A DNA stretch of 64,000 bases from Emergomyces orientalis (lineage: Eukaryota > Ascomycota > Eurotiomycetes > Onygenales > Ajellomycetaceae): positions 185,857 through 249,856 of the forward strand of contig MOWL01000094.1 of assembly GCA_002110485.1 (NCBI GenBank), in the 5' to 3' direction. Under the pieces are notes generated by a model, which did no database searches, had not been told where the DNA came from, and saw only the letters and a list, made by a program, of their open reading frames with translations. A program made the translations under genes and the position numbers. Shown in pieces: positions 22,173-34,300 of the stretch (within the stretch, counting starts at the first letter, position 1; the number at the start of each line of letters is the position of its first letter).

Positions 22173-25100
22173 TTAAGGGATCATCGCTTTCTCAAGGATG
22201 ATGTTTAATTTGTTGAAGGTAACAGGTTTCGTTAGGAAAATATCAACGCCGGAGCTGAGTGCTTTCTGCTGCACATCAGCGCTAACCAGCCCTGTCAGTG
22301 CTATAATGAGAGCCGGCCTCCACTCTTGCTGGGGGGACAAGTCGCTTCTCAACTTCTGTTGGAGACTACGTATTTCTTGCGTTGAGGTCAGGCCGTCCAT
22401 GACTGGCATTGAAATGTCTAAAAACCACATGTTAGTTAAGAAGGGGAGATACGAAAAGATTTCTCAAGGACGTCCCTACCCATCAGTATGACGCGAAACT
22501 TTCGCGGTGCAGCTTTGAAAGCTTCGTACGCTTCTAACCCATTGGTGGCGGTAGTGTATGGATAGTTCCTTCTGTTCACATAGGCCGCTAGTAGCTTCAG
22601 ATTGATATCGTTATCGTCAACCAATAAAGCGGCAGGAGCACCGAGATCAATTATTTTTGCTTCAAGTGTTGGCTTTTCCACAGGCCGTCGAACAGTCACT
22701 TGGTTCGGGATGGGCATTTCGGTCAACATATAATCCGGTCCAAGTGTCGGGGACCTTCCTTGCGAAGCGCATAAATGTTCAGGCGTGGACGGTGCCAATG
22801 GTATGATTCTGCTTTCTGCGTTTTCAGTGGTAAATGAGGACATTGATGAGATCGCTGGCTTGGGTGTGTGAGCCGCTCTCTCATTCCCGCCTGCATTCTC
22901 TTCAGCAAATCGAGCTAATCGTTCCATGCAAGTCTCGAATGCTTTTGCCAGTTTGCGAGGCCCACAGGGCTGGCAAATAAACTCAGTAATACCCAGGTCA
23001 CCATGCCGCTGTGTATAATTCGTCATAAGTTGTACAGTATCAAATGAGTCACATATGACTATGACTGGGGACGGGTCCCTCGTGGGACATCCAGCTCGTT
23101 GTAGTGTTTTTTCGCCTGCATGAGTCGCGATATAGAAATGACATATCGGAATATTCTGTGAATCGTGTACAATGTGTGTTTCCATGTTAAACCACTCTTT
23201 GCACATGCGCTCCAAAGCTTTACGCAAGAGAAATGTACCCTCGTCTTGTAATTCAGGATTAATATCAAATCCGATGAACCCCACGGCCCTGCCACAGGTA
23301 AATTCTTGCACTTTTGGGACCGAGCCCAGCTCATCATCCGTCTGGTCGCTGCATTTTGAAGGTAAACTGAGGTCAACCATGGCAGAAATTATGGTGCCTA
23401 TTCCCTGAACAGACTTGACATCAATCCCACCCCCAAGTGACGAGATGGCTTGCTGAACAATGCTCAGCCCTAAGCCATTTCCGGGGACAAAAGGGTCTTC
23501 TTGTGAAAAGGGCGTAAAAAGATCGTTCCTCAAATATTCACCACTAATTCCCTTGCCAGTATCTGTGACCGTCAATGTAACCCTTGACTTGATATCTGTG
23601 AGATTCGTCCCAAAAGAAATGCCACCCCCGTTCTTCAACGACTGCTTTTTGTGAACGCCTCTCACTGGGGATGAGCTCAAATTAACGGATATGAAGCCTG
23701 TGTCTGTATACTTAAGAGCATTTCCAAAAAGGTTCATCAGGATTCGGCGCCAGGCGCCAGCTTGTGTGTCAAAACTCCAGACGGCACGATCAATGTCGAC
23801 TATGATCGTGATTGGCGCATCACTAAGACAGGTAGTCCCTTTAGGCTGACAGAAAGAGTCGCATCCGTTCGCGGTAGGTTGAGCATTAGCACTCTTCCGA
23901 GACATCGAGTTCGATAAGTTACAGAAGCCGTTGCCTGCACATACGGCTTCCACGACCTCTTCAAGGACTACATCGAGCTGTGTATTCGATTTAGCGCTTG
24001 TTCTCTCGCTCTGCATTGCTCGCATTGATTTATTTTGGTTCGAAATGGAGTAATCAATTGCACTCTTTGGATTGTGGGGCCTCCCAGAGATCCAAGGAGC
24101 TGGAGACCCAGTCATGGTTTTGGCCTCAGTAAAATCAAGGAGATGGTCAATGATATCGAGGAGTGTTCGGCTGCAGCATCCGATCGTGCGGACCATTTCA
24201 TGCTGAATTTTGTTCATGGAGGAGTCGCACAAAAGCTCCAACGTTCCAATAATACCATGGAGCGGGCTTCGGAGTTCGTGAGATATACTGCTGATCAAAT
24301 TTACTTTCGCCTTGTCGGCCATTTCAATGTCGAGCCGACTTATTTCAGCCATGGTACTGTTACCAAAGGCATACAAATATGTAAGTTCATCCTCCGCTGA
24401 AAAAACTCGTGTTGGAGTATTGGTCCAAGCAAAAGAGCCGGAAAACCACCTTAGCCGGTGCGAGTCCCAAAGAGGGTAAAATGCGATACTTCTGGCACGC
24501 GGGAAAATTCGGATGAGTGTTTCCGCATCCTTTTTTAGAACAGATTTACGATTCCTCTTTCGCCCTGTTCGTTGGCGTGCCAGCCGGGCGGTTGGTGTGG
24601 CAGAAGGCGCTTTCGCAATGGGCCTTGATGAATCGTCACTGCTGTCGCCAGAAGAAATAGCCCCATTTTCATCAAAATTGAAAATTTTGCCTTGAGGATA
24701 ACGATACAGAAGACGCTTGAGAAAATTTTCGTTTAAAGAAAGCTTCCCCTCGATAATGCGATCATTGTTAATGCTCGATGTTTCGGTCATCGAGAAACCG
24801 AGCGTTTCGCATGGATATGTCTCATCGACATTGACGGTTGCTTTTACGGGGACTGCCGGCGGTCCCGTTTCGGGAAACGGATCGTTATCCTCGCTACTTG
24901 ACGCTGGCTGCTCGGAAGCACTGCTATCAAAACCAGAACCGGTTTGGTTGGTACATTGAATACGCCCGCCATAAGAACTGATATTGGCGTCGAAAAAAAT
25001 GACACCCTCAACCTCAAGAGATTCGCGAATAATGTTCGCGGCGCGGGAAAATGTCCGTTGCATTCCGGTACGAAGGTTGTCGCTCGACAAGTGCTTATCT

Positions 25101-26237
25101 GATGCTGCCGTTGCCGTTGGGCGTGATTGAATGTCATTGGGTTTGAGCCCGTAGATACTAGCAGACATTTTCAACTTCAAAGCTGCCACCTGTTCTTTTT
25201 GTACTTCTTCAGCGGGTTTCAAAGTTGTATGTCTTCCTGAAGGCTCATATTCTAAGACGTTCATTGTGTCACGGTACCCGTCCATTCCTCCTTGCAAAGT
25301 GTCAGAAATATTTTGTAATTCCTGCTGTTGGGTATTCAGACCACCTTCGGGCGGTTCATCAGATTGCTCCATAGCTGGGTCTTGCAAAGGGGCATCTCTC
25401 CAAGAACCGCGAAGAGTCGTTCTACGTTCTAGGAAACTTCCCAGCCCAGCGATCATCCTTTCACCCCGTCGGTGCTTCTCCTTCAATCGAGCTAGATCTA
25501 GATGGTTCATGATTGTGGTTGCCGTATCTTTCATAAATTGCAACGCGGCTGAATCGATGCTTTCACGAGGGGAGTCGTCCAATATGCAATAGGAACCTAT
25601 CGTAATCCCTTTAGGACTTTGAATCGGAACGCCTGCGTAAAATCTCGCAGACGGATAGCCTTTGACAAATTCACGATCCTTGAATCGTTCATCCTTTGAG
25701 AGGTCCGGAACCACGAATGCGGTTCCACCTTCCACAACACTCTTATCCTCCCCAGGATATTTCTGCGGTAGAAGGGCCACGTATTTACAAATAAAAGTTT
25801 CCTTGGGGAGCACTGTGCAACCCAGCCACAGTTGGTCTCCCGGCTCGTACAGTGTATCGTCTTGCAAACTGAGAGTTCTCGTTGCTTCTGCAAGGATATG
25901 CTGATAGCAGCGATCAAAAAGGGATATAGTAGCCCGTCGGGCATTTAATCTGAGTGCCCCCAGTTGGGCAAATGCTGTGAGTGCTGTATCACGAGAAGAG
26001 CGTGGGTGGCCGCCATCTACATTGGGGGGGCAAATCCGAGATTTACTGCTGAGATCTGGGCCGGTCGGCCTTGAATTGTAGTATCTAAACAAGCCCTGTG
26101 TTAGCCAGCATTGTACCATTGTACCTTGGAGAAAATGGGAGCTAGAGCAGCGACAAGTCGGGTCTTTAAACATACTTGTAGAATTCTCTCTCTTGCGCAA
26201 GCCGAAAAACCGGTGGCTCTGCCGACGAGGAGGCCAT
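22173..26237 (-). CDS. Hybrid sensor histidine kinase, GAF-HisKA-HATPase-REC (3 exons)
   Basis: My model is 26237-26176, 26084-22480 and 22417-22173, giving 1303 residues; the exon lengths sum to a multiple of three. Intron 1 (91 bp) has GTATGT, a CTAAC branch point and TTTAG. Intron 2 (62 bp) has GTAGGG, CTAAC and TTTTTAG. The start MASSSAEPPVFRLAQEREFY and the join to KYYNSRP recreate the usual N-terminus of these kinases. A GAF domain spans about 50-225 (TALTAFAQLGALRLN), and a second sensor-like region about 360-600. The H-box SISHELRSPLHGI has His at 623. The ATPase has N-box NLFGNALKYT (805-814), G1 DTGKGIS and G2 GNGLGLS. The C-terminal receiver has Asp pair 1177-1178, phospho-acceptor Asp about 1223 (DISMPVMDG) and Lys in TKPV. 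It should autophosphorylate and feed a phosphorelay through an HPt protein. There is no transmembrane segment, so it is probably cytosolic. The ligand is unknown. Confidence 0.93.
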
Positions 26238-28032
26238 CACCGGTAGCCGAGAGATGTCGTCCTGTTAAAGCACCACTGAACACTTTCCAGGTTGGTGCTG
26301 CGTAAAAGCAGAGGGTGATACGCACAAAAATTTGGCTAGATTCGCCCGCTATTTGAATTTCAGCAAGACCGAGTCAGATATCCTCTTTTCCGGTCGCCCA
26401 TCCGCTTGCAATAAGGCTAATCAGGGTCAAGACCACAGCCAAACTACCAGACACAGGTGGTAAAAGTGAAATAATAAAAAAGTGAAATAAAAATGGAGAA
26501 GATTGGAGAAGATAGAGCGAAAATAGAGCGAAAACGCCCGTGCTCCCTTCCAGAGAGAAGTTCTGAACTCTATCTTTATGTTCCAGTGACCTATCTGTGT
26601 AACTCCAACAAAATTCTTCCAAGATATAGCTTCCCCTTCGATTTTCTTCCCCATAGTTAAGGATAGATGTTGAACGAATTGTGTGGCATGTGGTTCTTCT
26701 ACACTCGTGGTCAGAGAAATAACTAGAGGTTATCTTTGTTACTCTGGGGTATTGATGGCCTAGATGTGGCGGTCCCGAGAACTCCAGTGCTAGTTGTGTT
26801 GATTGGTATTTAACAATGGCTAATGAACCCGGCGAATAATGATCAAGCATGTCGTCAGCAGAGATTTCAACTAGCACTCGGTGTGTTGATTGGTATTTAA
26901 CAGTGGCTAATGAACCCGACGAATAGTTAATGATGGAGTCTCGGTAGATATTTCAATTGTTGCTACCATCACTCTGGCGCTTGGCAGTTAACACCACCAT
27001 CCATCCCTTCCCAATGCTGGGACACCAACAAGAATGGATATGAATGCTGACATCTGCTGTATCTTAGCAGCCATAAACGTGATTCAACTTGTTCCTAAAA
27101 ATATCAATGTAATCCAGCTGTATCACACTACACCTTGATAGTGTGAACTCCGCTACATTGTATTGTGCATGTACAGTACAAGCCGGGGTCATCCTGAGAA
27201 TAAAAACAGCATTTAACGCCCTGCAGGTACCCCCTGAAACTGGGAACTGCATTTATGAATCAGCCATCGTCCTCCGGTGGCTATTGGCGTTGTCTTCAAC
27301 CAACATCCCCGCTCGCCCAGCTTTGATTGAGCCTGAGCTACCTCCTACATCTTGGGCTTGCCAATGTTGCAACGCCGTGTATCGCTGACAATACCACACA
27401 CAATCTCTCTTCCAGCAAACCCAACAACTCTGATACTCCGAACCCAAGAGTCAGGCTTCAAGCTCAATCACCCATCAATCCATTTGGCAAGCTTATTTAA
27501 GGACCCACCAATTAAAACCCGTTAATTGATTGTGGTGGCGGCTCGATCAAATGAGAAAGGTTTTACTGCCCTGGGGTCGCTGGTGAATGACAATACGGAC
27601 TGCGCAAGGACCATAAGCGGGGTGTAATGGGGAGCTATACAAAAGTTGACGAAAATCCCAATATTCCGTAAACGGAGAAAGGTGGCCTTTTACGACTGAA
27701 TGACTCCTGACGAAGGTTTTTCTCCAATAGCCTAGCCCCAAATCACTTTTTATGTCATGTTGTTTCCAACAGATCTGGGACAGAGGAACGGATAGCAAGA
27801 AAGAGGTTATCGCTGAGTGACTGTGGAAGCTACTCCGAATATCATTAATCTCTATTGGCTATTAATTTACAAAAACTTTTCGATAAGCAGCATCCCATTA
27901 CTTTTTGTGCTATCCCCATATCTAAACAGGAAGCCGAGAATCAGATGAAAATAAGACATAAGCTGCGATATCTTTCGGTTTGTGTCTTTTGTGATGGAAA
28001 TGACCAAAAACCAACCGCTCCGGAAAAAGTTT
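26238..28032. other. Intergenic region upstream of the histidine kinase
   Basis: About 1.8 kb between the kinase start and the F-box gene stop, both on the minus strand. No ORF here resembles a known family. It contains an 87-bp tandem duplication (26796-26969) and several ATTGG/CCAAT-type pentamers, so it probably holds the kinase promoter and the F-box 3' UTR. No tRNA or transposon was recognised. Confidence 0.5.
26796..26969. repeat. 87-bp tandem duplication in the kinase upstream region
   Basis: Two diverged copies start at 26796 and 26883 with GTGTTGATTGGTATTTAACA, the first with A and the second with G at the next base. Each carries an inverted CCAAT box (ATTGG). The first half of the unit is much better conserved than the second. 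Confidence 0.7.
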
Positions 28033-29849
28033 CTACTTGATACTACTTACCCAGTCAAACATTTTCTCTCGAAACATGATTGTATCACGGATGTACCCAA
28101 CCAAATTTGATCTAACATGCCACCGCAGAGGGTTGATCTGTACCCCGTACACTGGTCCTTCGTCAAATGCTATATATGCCATATTGTGCTGAGCCATGTT
28201 TGAAAGACATTCAGAGACCAGTTTTCGAAGTTTAAGATGGTTCAATTCTTGCATGTCAAAATTCAAATCACCAGCAAAGTCAATATGAAGTGCACGCAGT
28301 AGGGGAAGCTGCAATATTGAATGGATATCGGCCTTCGGGTGGAGCAATGATAAAGGTGAATCAGCAGACATTCAACATCCAAACAATAACGATTGACTGA
28401 CCTGGCTCGGCTCGAGGATTTTAAACCCGAGTTCCTCCAACTTTGTGCAGCGTGAGGACACTAAGGCCAAAAGCTTCCGATCAAGAAGGTATTCGCTTTC
28501 ATCTGGCCCTTGCGCATGTATTGCAAGGACTCTCAAAGACTTATAGTGCTCGCTGATTATGGTTTCCAGGAATGTTGAAATGGGGGGAAGAGGTCGAGGT
28601 AATAAACAAGTTGTAAGCAGGAAGACCTCCAGACCATGACATGAGCAGATAAAGTTAATTAAACCTTCAGATATCAGGTTTGTACGCAGAGTTGTCGGCC
28701 GCATACCCGCCGCAACTGCGCCTTCCCAAAAGCCGTTATAATCGTCTGGCTGGAGGAAAGAACCAATTTCTAGTGTCAGACCACTTAAACATGCAGCAGA
28801 AATATGTTGCCAGATAGATGGAGCTGAACACCCCACATTGGAAAATTTTCTCAGATCAAGAGTTTTTAGATAAAGAGTCTTTGGCCCAGGCCAGCCAGCA
28901 AAAATGACATCAAGGGACAATATTACATCTTCATCTGCCCAGATGGCGAGTTCAGTCAGCTGCTCTGTAGAAAATAGCGCATTTCCAACAGATTGAAGAG
29001 CTGATTTGATTTTGACGTCAATAATGTTCAAAGAGCGTAGTTTCGAAAACCCCCCGAATTTCAACGTTGGATGAAAATATGGTGTTGGGCTACCGTCCGT
29101 AGCCACTCGGAGCTGTAAATGCTCCATTCTGGCAGATAGCGCAACCATTGAGATCAATTTCTGGGTTGGCGCAATCTGTGAATCCCAGCTTCAATTCCAA
29201 AAAGTCAGAATTTCGGCATCGTGGGGGCAAAAACTTGCGTCGCTTCGGAGCTAGGATAAGAGATAGGGCTCACATGAAAGCTCGCAAGTTAGGCATTTTA
29301 GACACACAAATAGTGATGAGGGTGTTCAGCATTCGAACAGCTGGAGACACAACATTATCTAAACCCAGCCTTGACTCAATTTCATCGTAGGCCTGATACC
29401 ATGTTCCTGATATCAACACCTTTGTTGTATGCCTGAGAAGATTGAACTCCTGGCTAGAGAATGCTTCTAGCTTCGAGAGCAGCGCATCTGTTGCACTAAT
29501 GTGGCCGGGGAGATGAAAATGAACGGTCGGATACAGAAACGGTATGGCAATCTCATTCATAATTCGTGAAACTCTTACAAGTTGAACAAGATCACGGGGG
29601 TGAAGCTGAAGTCGTTTACATCATGGTCTTAACAAGAGGTTCTGCGAAGAACCATCCAAAAGGCAGATAAGAGGCGAGTAGCTGGAAGAGAGGAAGAACA
29701 GAAGAACTCAATGAGAGGGAGAGATTAACCTGGCGAAAAATCATTTCCAGCGCATCCAAAGGGAGAGTGAGGAGGCCTAAAGTGACACGAGAGGTGGAAA
29801 TCGCTGGGTATTCCTGGACGAATGCCATTTGGGGGGGGTAACAAACCAT
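28033..29849 (-). CDS. F-box protein with LRR-like C-terminal region (4 exons)
   Basis: My model is 29849-29730, 29605-29274, 29188-28402 and 28332-28033, giving 512 residues; the exon lengths sum to a multiple of three. Introns are 124, 85 and 69 bp, all GT-AG. Splicing intron 1 joins LLTLPLDALEMIFRQ to LHPRDLVQLVRVSR, which rebuilds a complete F-box (about residues 26-70) ending in the usual PFLYPTVHF. The remainder has spaced leucines (LRSLNIIDVKI, LKTLDLRKF, LLRALHIDF) like a divergent leucine-rich array. Proteins of this kind bind Skp1 through the F-box and recruit substrates to an SCF ubiquitin ligase; the substrate is unknown. A second in-frame ATG at 29828 is an alternative start. A copia LTR lies immediately upstream in the same orientation. 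Confidence 0.88.
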
Positions 29850-30013
29850 TTTGGTGGCAAACTTTTTGATTAACGAATATTATACTCCAAATTGTGAAAA
29901 AGAGGAGGATATTTATAGTCATGGCTTTTCACGTGGCTGGTGGAAAGTCATAGAGTGCATCAAGCCTATCATATAGAACTACCTAGCTAGCTAAAATATA
30001 GTATTACCTAACA
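29850..30013 (-). repeat. 3' LTR of a copia remnant (Copia-4), directly upstream of the F-box gene
   Basis: On the minus strand a G-run polypurine tract (30020-30014) is followed by TGTTAGGTAATACTA, the typical start of a copia 3' LTR, downstream of a copia RNase H. A TATA-like CTATAAATA lies at about 29910-29918. The LTR end cannot be fixed because no second LTR is present; it must lie near or within the first bases of the F-box transcript. The right boundary given is firm and the left is provisional. Confidence 0.6.
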
Positions 30014-30144
30014 CCCCCCCATGCTAGGGCGCCCCCGGAGCACGCACACAGGCCTCCCCAACGCACAAGAATGAATATAGCAGCTAAGTACAAAACTTTT
30101 GAGCATCAAATCACTAAACCAAGCACTAACTTTTAATCAAAATA

Positions 30145-30752
30145 TCAACCAGATTGCCCCGAATTGTATAGCCCAAGATTGATCATAAAAGTGTTGAATG
30201 TGGGCTTAGACAGTGACTTTGTAAAACCATCCGCCTTATTCTCCATTGAACTAACATGGTGAAGATGGAGCTCTTTCTTAGCTACAAGATCGTGCAGTAT
30301 ATGATAGCAGACTTCAATATGTCTTGAACACTTAGTTAGAGACTTGTCATGAGCAAGATCAATGACACTCTTATTATCAATGTGCAGATTATTGAAAAGA
30401 ATATATCTCTCTGTATTCTGTAGCAGTTCTGCATCATGCAGCATATCCTTCAACCAGATCAGCTCACATGCAGCTTCACTAGCAGTAATATATTTTATCT
30501 TAGTTGTAAATTTGGCTGTAGAGACCTGTCACTGTGAACATCATGACACAGAAGCCTCATTTATCATTATAATATAGTTAGATGTTGATTTATATTAAGA
30601 ATCTGCATCTGCTTAATTTAAATCTGTATAAGCTATAAAAGTCAGCTCTTTGTTCTCTATCTTCTTTTTATAGAGAATGCCTGTAGTTCTCATCTTTTTT
30701 ATATAATGAAGAACATGCTTCAAAGCAGCCCAGCACTTCTTATTCAGATGAG
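30145..30752 (-). pseudogene. Copia-4 RNase H / end of RT remnant
   Basis: The minus-strand frame ending at 30145 contains LHIDNKSVIDLAHDKSL, CSRHIEVCYHILHDL and HHVSSMENKADGFTKSL, the standard C-terminal half of copia RNase H. Upstream (30454-30750) the frame continues with stops at Trp and Arg sites through TASEAACELIWLK back to the RT tail (KKCWAALKHVLHYIKK). It is cut at about 30752 by the 3' tail of LINE-2. The family differs from Copia-1, -2 and -3. Confidence 0.8.
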
Positions 30753-30753
30753 A

Positions 30754-30838
30754 ATTATTATTATTATTTATTCATACATTACTTAATTGTGAGGATATTA
30801 TTATTATTATTTCATACACCACCTAATCGCAAGGATAT
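30754..30838. repeat. Doubled (TTA)n 3' tail of LINE-2
   Basis: Two tandem units each consist of a TTA array, a TTCATAC segment and a GAGGATA or AAGGATA segment: (TTA)n at 30754-30770 and again at 30796-30812. Simple-repeat 3' tails are common for I/Tad-like LINEs. The duplication of the terminal 40 bp or so could reflect template slippage during priming. Confidence 0.65.
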
Positions 30839-31317
30839 GTGGGAATACTCTAGTTTTATCTAACAAGGAAAACCGTGCAATGAGCTTGCTCATTGCTGGG
30901 CTAAAAACCTCATCCACTTCAGGTCTATTCAAGCGGTTCAGGTGAAGCTTTAGGTTACCAGGGAGCAGCCTCTGCTGTTCCCAAAGAGAGAGATAGGAAA
31001 GGAATCTTACTCTCAGAGTGCACCCTCTTGAGGAACGTGCGCTCTAAGCATTAAATGAGTGAGGGGAGTGCGCCGGCTGCGCGCTCCTGACATAGGAAAT
31101 GACGCTCTTAGGTGCAAGAAGGAGGGTGTATCACACTGGGGGCGCTTTTGGTTAGAGAGGTCTGCTCTGCAGAGGTGTTGTTTTCATGAGAAGAGGTCTT
31201 ATGAACATGCTTGTTGCATTTTTCTCTTCCAGATAGGTGCTCTGAGGGCTGGTTCTGTTATTGGGTCACTGAGTGAGCTTGGGCTGTGTGCAACCTTGTG
31301 CAAGACTGAAGCTTCTT

Positions 31318-34300
31318 TTAAGCCTGATATAGGCTCAGTGTTTTCGCTAGTGAGAATTGTGGTAGAATGTCTTGATTGATTCATCATTTAGTTAGACAGT
31401 GCAAGCTCTCTTTGATGTTCAGTAGTCATCTCTTATTAATTCTGCTCTCATGATGCAGCTCTTCTCAGTTGTGATGAAATCTATTGCAGTGTACTATCAC
31501 ATGTGCAACTGTCTCATTTGCATGTCCACATTCACATGCCGGTGAAGGGAAGTCTGGTACCCGTCTTCTATTTAGAAAGGCTGCTAGGCCTGTTTTCCCT
31601 GATCGAAGCTGAATGATTAATGAGCTTCAAGCCTTACTCAGGTCTTTGTGCCAGCTTAGTGAGTCTTCATCTGAGGGTCTGCTGAACATCTTGCATCAGG
31701 GGGGTGATCTTGCTCTCCATTGTTTCTTTCATCTGCCTAGTACTTCCTTTCGCACCCATTTCTGATGTGATATGTGTTGAATGACTGTTGAATTCATGCT
31801 TCAAGCTGCTTCTGTCTTTGCCTTTTTCACTCAAAACATCTCCCAGTTCTCTGATAGTTCTTCTGGGTGTAGTACCTTCTCAATTGGCTGTCTGTGTGCT
31901 GCACTCTGTCATCAGAGTCTGATTCTCACTGTTGTGCATGCCTTCTCAATCAGTGTTGCCATTTCTGAGGCCTTCAGCCTTTCAGTCGCACGGGCCACCA
32001 CTCCATCCAGATAGATGTCCAGTGGCGGTGTGTGTGTTTCAGCTTCAAGTGTGGATATTGGTGTCGCTCTATAGGCTCCGGCTACTATACGCAGGCATTC
32101 ATTTTGAACTTTCATCAGGTTTTCTGTTCTTTGCTTGTTTTGCATGCCCCCTTCACGCTTGACACGCGGTTGGTGCCATGCTAGTGCACTGTATGCTATG
32201 GCTGGTCGTATGATCATGTTGTAGATAGTTCTAGCCTGGTGAAGAGGGACTCCCCAGGTGACTTGTGTGATTTGTGTCAGCACTCTTATCTGAGTCTTCA
32301 TTTTTCCTGCTATAGCATCCATGTGGCCCTTCCACCAAAGTTTGAGGTTCAGTCACATGCCTAGAACTCTCATTACTTTCTGTGGCTTGATGGTCTGCTG
32401 AGGCAGTCTTAGAGGGTGGCTTAGATTAAATCGTGTTCAGGCTCTGATGAAGTGCATTAACTCATATTTCTGAGAAGCAAAGATCACTTTGTGTCTTTCT
32501 GCCCATTTCTCGCATTCTGTGTGAATCCGTCTGAGTTGTGCGCAGTTTGCTTCCATTGAGGGTCCATAGGCTATCACATTGACATCATTCACAAAGCCTA
32601 TGCAGCTTATGAGCCTGCCTGGGGGTGAGCACACTCTCAGTAGCTCTTCATTGTAGAACAGAAAGAGAATGAGGGATAGTGGTGAACCTTGTGATATGCC
32701 AGCTGAGATATAAAAGGCCTCTGTTTCTTGTTTCTCAAAGATGAGTGTGGAGTGTCTTTCTGACATGAATAAGTGCACTCAATCAGTCAGTTGTCTTGGT
32801 AGTTCTTTCATTTTGAGAATATGAACCAGACATTCTTTTAGCACTCTGTCATAGACACCTGAGATGTTCAGTGATAGAACAGTGACTACAGTGTTTAATT
32901 CTTCTCAGGCTGTTCTTATCTGAGTCAGCAGTAAAGTAACTGCTGTTTCTGTTGATTGCTTCTGTCTGGCTCCCATCTGTTGTGATGGAAGTAGATTGAA
33001 TGTCTCTGCCAGGTGTCTGAGTTCTTGTGCTGTGGCCGATTCTATTATCTTGCCCACTGTGTCCAGTAGAGCAATGAGTCTCCAGACTTCAGCTTTCTGA
33101 TAGTTTTCTTTTCCAGGCTTCTTCAATATCACAGTTTGAGCTATCTTGAGTCTCTGTGGGTAGTGTTCCCACTCCCAGCATGCCAGTGTCAGTTCTGTCA
33201 TGGCCCTTGCGAAGGTTGGCCCTAGCATTTTGAGAAATCTGTTGGGGACGCCATTCACTCCAGGCACTTTATCACTAGACAGACGCGCTATAAGCGCTGT
33301 CATTTGATTCTTTGTGATGCTTATTGCTTCTATTATCTTCTGTGAGTAATCTGCCTGTTCCATGTCCTTCTCATTAGTTTTCTGTGGGTTGGGGAAGAAT
33401 CTCTGTCTTAGAACTTCAGTCTTATCCTCAAATGTTTCTGCCAGTGAGGGGTTGCCAGTGTCTCCCCTCATTAGAGATGGGACCTTAGGTGGTTGAGCAT
33501 GATTCTGGCTGCTCAGATGTCCCCACTTTGCCATTTTCCATAGTAGCTTGAGTTTGAATTCTGTGCTGTGCATGAGTTCTCTGAAGCTGTTGGCTTTAGC
33601 TAGCTTGACCTCTCTGTTCCATAGAGCTCGGGCCTGAATTATGTCTTCTGCAGGTGCATCTCTATTCTTCTTGATTCTCTTGTATTGATTGATTGCTTCT
33701 GACACTCGGGGGGACCACCAGGTGCAGCTGTATTGGCTGTGATTCGTGATTTTAGCATGTCTAGCTGCTATCTCTTCCACAAAGTTGACTAGGTACTCTG
33801 TGTAGTTGTCCACCTGGTCTCTAGAGGTTAGAGCCCCGGGCATTTTCAATGCCTGACACTCTTGTTCTATCTGTTCTGGGCATGCATGGCGCCATGAGCG
33901 TCTTTGTTTGCTGTTGTATGATGCTTCAAGCTCAATGGTGGTCGCTATTGGCTGATGATCAGATGCCATGTCTGCCTCAGAGTCTACCTTGCAGCTAATC
34001 ATTAGGTTATGTAGTTCTGGAGATAAGAATGCCAGGTTCACCGTGGTGCCTGGGCTTCCTCTGTCTTGCCAAGTCACAGTGCCTTCTGGGGTTGCTAGAT
34101 GCAGGTTCAAGGCGCTAATTTGTGCATTTAGCTCCCATGCCATTGTGAAGTTTTGTCTGACTCCATTTCCTTCTCACCAGGTGTGATGTACATTGAAATC
34201 CCCAATCACAATGATTTCTGCTAGGCCCGCGCTTTCATGGTGAGTTTGTGCTTGTAGCGCTTCCTCAGCTTCTTGCACTGTTGCTTGTAGTTGATATATA

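Noticed and set aside
26174..26325. Histidine kinase starting in the open frame at 26200, or a separate small gene at 26101-26325
   Set aside because: The first is a TTG start and lacks the conserved N-terminus. A short exon at 26237-26176 with GTATGT/CTAAC/TTTAG intron signals restores it and keeps the reading frame.
26374..27798. Short ORFs between the kinase and F-box genes
   Set aside because: None shows a domain, codon pattern or splice structure that supports a gene; they overlap the tandem duplication or are low in similarity to anything I recognise.
29189..29273. F-box gene ending after exon 2 at the TGA near 29270
   Set aside because: The TGA lies in a GTGAGC donor. Splicing to the acceptor at 29189 keeps the frame and leads into the leucine-rich part.
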